Below, piece after piece: positions 15,041-16,825 of a stretch of DNA of 16,825 bases (its first letter is position 1; each line of letters opens with the position of its first letter). Below the pieces are notes generated by a model. The model saw only the letters and a list, made by a program, of their open reading frames with translations. It was not told the DNA's origin and did not search any database. The DNA is from Clostridia bacterium (GTDB lineage Bacteria; Bacillota; Clostridia; Oscillospirales; CAG-382), in NCBI GenBank assembly GCA_017501055.1, contig JAFVXP010000126.1, forward strand, positions 1 to 16,825, written 5' to 3'. A program made the translations under genes and the position numbers.

Positions 15041-15522
15041 AAGAAAAAACAAATGCCTTTTTGAAAAAGACTTGTGAAGTATTCCTTAAATTAAAGACTA
15101 AAATCACAAGCTCAAAACGCAATTTGGGTATAACCGCAGGTGCTGTTGCCCTTATTGTGGTTTTGATCATAGTGATTATAGCGTGGCCGAGCGAAGAGCA
15201 GGAAATTAAATGGGGCGAGGGTATTACCGAAGGAATTCCTTCGTTCTCGAGCGAATATAATGCTTTTCGTGCGGATGATAGCTATATGACGGCATATTAT
15301 ACCGACGTAACGACCGAGCAGGTCACGGAATATGCATCAAAACTGGAAACCGATTGCGGAATACAGTTCAATAGTGATAAATATCCCCGTTCGGCGATAT
15401 ATAATGATAGGATCATAGTTATCCATTATAACGTGACCGAAAAGAAACTTTCCGTTACGGTATCTCTGCAGGGTGATAATACAATACAGGAGAACTCCCA
15501 TGACGATCAGAAACTCGATTAA
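15037..15522 (+). CDS. Small single-pass membrane protein of unknown function, coupled to the surface protein
   Basis: A 161-residue protein with a lysine-rich cytoplasmic start (about 1-29), one strong membrane helix (about 30-50, ending IIAWPSEE) and an external domain of about 110 residues. By the positive-inside rule the C-terminus faces out. The external part opens with WGEGITEGIPSF and contains the pattern YASKLETDCGIQF. This pattern loosely recalls small Firmicute lipoprotein-like domains with a W...LP start and a Y-x3-L-x4-G motif (DUF6591-like), but I cannot confirm the family. The start overlaps the surface-protein stop (ATGA), with AGGA at 15024-15027. The end overlaps the Nudix gene by 23 bases. 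Coupled translation suggests that it works with the surface protein, for example as a partner in the same complex. Confidence 0.82.
   Translation: MKEKTNAFLKKTCEVFLKLKTKITSSKRNLGITAGAVALIVVLIIVIIAWPSEEQEIKWGEGITEGIPSFSSEYNAFRADDSYMTAYYTDVTTEQVTEYASKLETDCGIQFNSDKYPRSAIYNDRIIVIHYNVTEKKLSVTVSLQGDNTIQENSHDDQKLD
15488..15492 (+). promoter_or_regulatory. Ribosome binding site fixing the Nudix start
   Basis: AGGAG lies seven bases before ATG 15500, inside the preceding gene. The in-frame GTG at 15473 has no comparable site and would add nine residues before a normal Nudix first strand. Confidence 0.75.
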
Positions 15523-15934
15523 AGCAATAATAATTGACAAGACCCGTCTTTTAACGGTAAAGATGCGTTCGGACGACGGTAAAGAATATTATACTCTCCC
15601 CGGAGGAAAGCAAAGGCCTGACGAGCTTATGATAGATGCGCTCAAGCGTGAGGTTCAGGAAGAAACGGGCTATACCGTAGAGCCGAAAAGCCTTCTCTTC
15701 ATTCGTGAAGGCTTTAATAACGGAACTCACAGAATCGAATTTATGTTCATCTGCGATATAATAAGTGATATCGACGAAACAAAGCTTTCCTACGACTCAA
15801 ACCAAATCGGAACCAAATGGCTTAATATCGACAATATAAGGCACGAGGAGCTTTATCCTGTCGATATGAGGAACATCATAAAACAATATTTCCTTGGCAA
15901 AAACAACGCAATCTATCTCGGCGAGATGGAATAA
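15500..15934 (+). CDS. Nudix hydrolase
   Basis: A 144-residue cytoplasmic hydrolase that should cleave a nucleoside diphosphate linked to another group, using magnesium. It begins with the usual strand (RNSIKAIIIDKTRLLTVKM). It has LPGGK at 33-37 and a perfect Nudix box at 36-58 (GX5EX7REVQEETGY), with Glu51, Glu54 and Glu55 as metal ligands. Length is typical of the smallest single-domain members. The ATG at 15500 is preferred for its ribosome site, and the gene overlaps the membrane-protein gene by 23 bases, so expression is linked. The family has many substrates (oxidised nucleotides, ADP-ribose, nucleotide sugars), and nothing here selects one. Its place in this operon may reflect economy rather than shared function. 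Confidence 0.93.
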   Translation: MTIRNSIKAIIIDKTRLLTVKMRSDDGKEYYTLPGGKQRPDELMIDALKREVQEETGYTVEPKSLLFIREGFNNGTHRIEFMFICDIISDIDETKLSYDSNQIGTKWLNIDNIRHEELYPVDMRNIIKQYFLGKNNAIYLGEME

Positions 15935-15977
15935 AGCTTTCTCGGCTTGCAGATAAAAAACAAAGGTGGATATTGAT

Positions 15978-16825
15978 ATGGTAAATTTCAGATATAAGCA
16001 GGTTCAAAGTGTGACCGATGCCGATTTTAAGGCGTTTGAAGAACGTCTTGAACAGGCTCATAGATCTCTTTGGGAAGGAACGGGCAAGGGCAACGATTTT
16101 ATCGGCTGGCGTGACCTTGGTATCCGTCCCGAAAGCGAAGAGCATCAGCGTATAAAGGCTTGCGCACAAAGGCTTCGTGAAACCAGCGACGTTTTGATCG
16201 TCGTAGGTATCGGCGGTTCGTATCTCGGCGCACGTGCGGTTATTGAATACTTAAAGACCGCATATCACAATCAGCTTAATACGGGTGACCCGTGTGTATA
16301 CTTCCTCGGCAATTCGTTTGCGGGCGGTGAATTGAACGCCGTGCTTTCGCTTTGCGAGGGCAAACGTGTAAGCGTTAACGTTATCAGTAAATCGGGCACG
16401 ACGACCGAAAGCTCGGTCGCCTTCCGCTTGATACGTGAATATATGGAAAAACGCTACGGCAAATCCGAAGCAGCAAAGAGAATCGTTGCAACGACAGACG
16501 CTCATAAGGGTGCACTGCACGAGCTTGCACAGAAAGAAGGCTATGAATGCTTCACCGTTCCCGACGACGTGGGAGGAAGATTCTCTGTGCTTACTGCGGT
16601 CGGCTTGCTTCCGATAGCTGTTTCGGGCGTCGATACCGATGCACTTCTTGCAGGTGCGGCGGACGAGAGGGAATCGATCCTCTCTGCAGGTCTTGATAAT
16701 CCTGCGTACAAATATGCGGTTTTAAGAAATATAATGCTTGCAAAGGGCAGAACGAACGAGCTTTTGGTCAGCTACGACCCCGATTTCAGATTTATGGGCG
16801 AATGGTTCAAACAGCTCTTCGGCGA
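15978..16825 (+). CDS. pgi: Glucose-6-phosphate isomerase, 5' part (runs off the window)
   Basis: The first 282 residues of the glycolytic enzyme that interconverts glucose-6-phosphate and fructose-6-phosphate. The frame is open to the window end. Diagnostic parts: DFIGWRDLG near 40-48, VVGIGGSYLGAR at 75-86, the sugar-phosphate-binding SKSGTTTES at 137-145, and the family signature DDVGGRFSVLTAVG at 196-209. AAAGGTGGA at 15962-15970 sets the start. It lies 43 bases after the Nudix stop on the same strand, with no terminator in the gap and no promoter I can identify, so it may be read through from upstream. Roughly 160 more residues are expected beyond the window, judging from the usual bacterial short form. 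Confidence 0.96.
   Translation, partial: MVNFRYKQVQSVTDADFKAFEERLEQAHRSLWEGTGKGNDFIGWRDLGIRPESEEHQRIKACAQRLRETSDVLIVVGIGGSYLGARAVIEYLKTAYHNQLNTGDPCVYFLGNSFAGGELNAVLSLCEGKRVSVNVISKSGTTTESSVAFRLIREYMEKRYGKSEAAKRIVATTDAHKGALHELAQKEGYECFTVPDDVGGRFSVLTAVGLLPIAVSGVDTDALLAGAADERESILSAGLDNPAYKYAVLRNIMLAKGRTNELLVSYDPDFRFMGEWFKQLFG

Noticed and set aside
15473..15499. GTG start adding nine residues to the Nudix hydrolase
   Set aside because: The ATG at 15500 has a well-placed AGGAG, and the extra residues lie outside the normal fold.

Overview
The window looks like an ordinary chromosomal segment from an anaerobic Clostridia-type Firmicute, probably a gut Oscillospirales or Christensenellales relative. 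This is inferred from gene content: a ferredoxin-dependent indolepyruvate oxidoreductase, a fermentative D-lactate dehydrogenase, purine-rich Shine-Dalgarno sites, U-tract terminators, TTGACA/TATAAT promoters, and a membrane surface protein with a Pro-Ser-Glu-Asp stalk. I see no rRNA, tRNA, CRISPR array, insertion sequence or phage gene.

Region 1 (1-6135, + strand) is a tight six-gene cluster ending at a strong terminator. It holds the end of a sodium:solute symporter (broken by an in-frame TGA), a phenylacetate-CoA-ligase-family enzyme, iorA, iorB, a second ligase and a tandem-ACT protein. Together these could take up aryl acids, activate them as CoA thioesters and interconvert aryl-acetyl-CoA and arylpyruvate with ferredoxin. 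The ACT protein is a candidate sensor of an aromatic amino acid.

Region 2 (6138-9650, - strand) holds a D-lactate dehydrogenase with an unusual cysteine-rich tail and, upstream of it, the serC-serA operon for serine synthesis, with its own promoter and terminator.

Region 3 (9703-11121, + strand) is a two-gene unit: a Wzz/CpsC-type membrane protein and a CpsD/BY-kinase-type ATPase. It starts from a near-consensus promoter and ends at a terminator, with no glycosyltransferase or flippase beside it.

Region 4 (11126-12709, - strand) is proS, an archaeal/eukaryotic-type prolyl-tRNA synthetase, read from two candidate promoters. One of these overlaps the promoter of the divergent neighbour.

Region 5 (12613-16825, + strand) is a gene run with overlapping starts and stops: a large exported repeat protein with a C-terminal membrane anchor, a small single-pass membrane protein of unknown function, a Nudix hydrolase and the start of pgi, which runs off the window.

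The best candidates for undescribed biology are the surface protein with its coupled membrane partner, and the orphan CpsC/CpsD pair, whose kinase lacks the usual tyrosine tail and oligomerisation motif.
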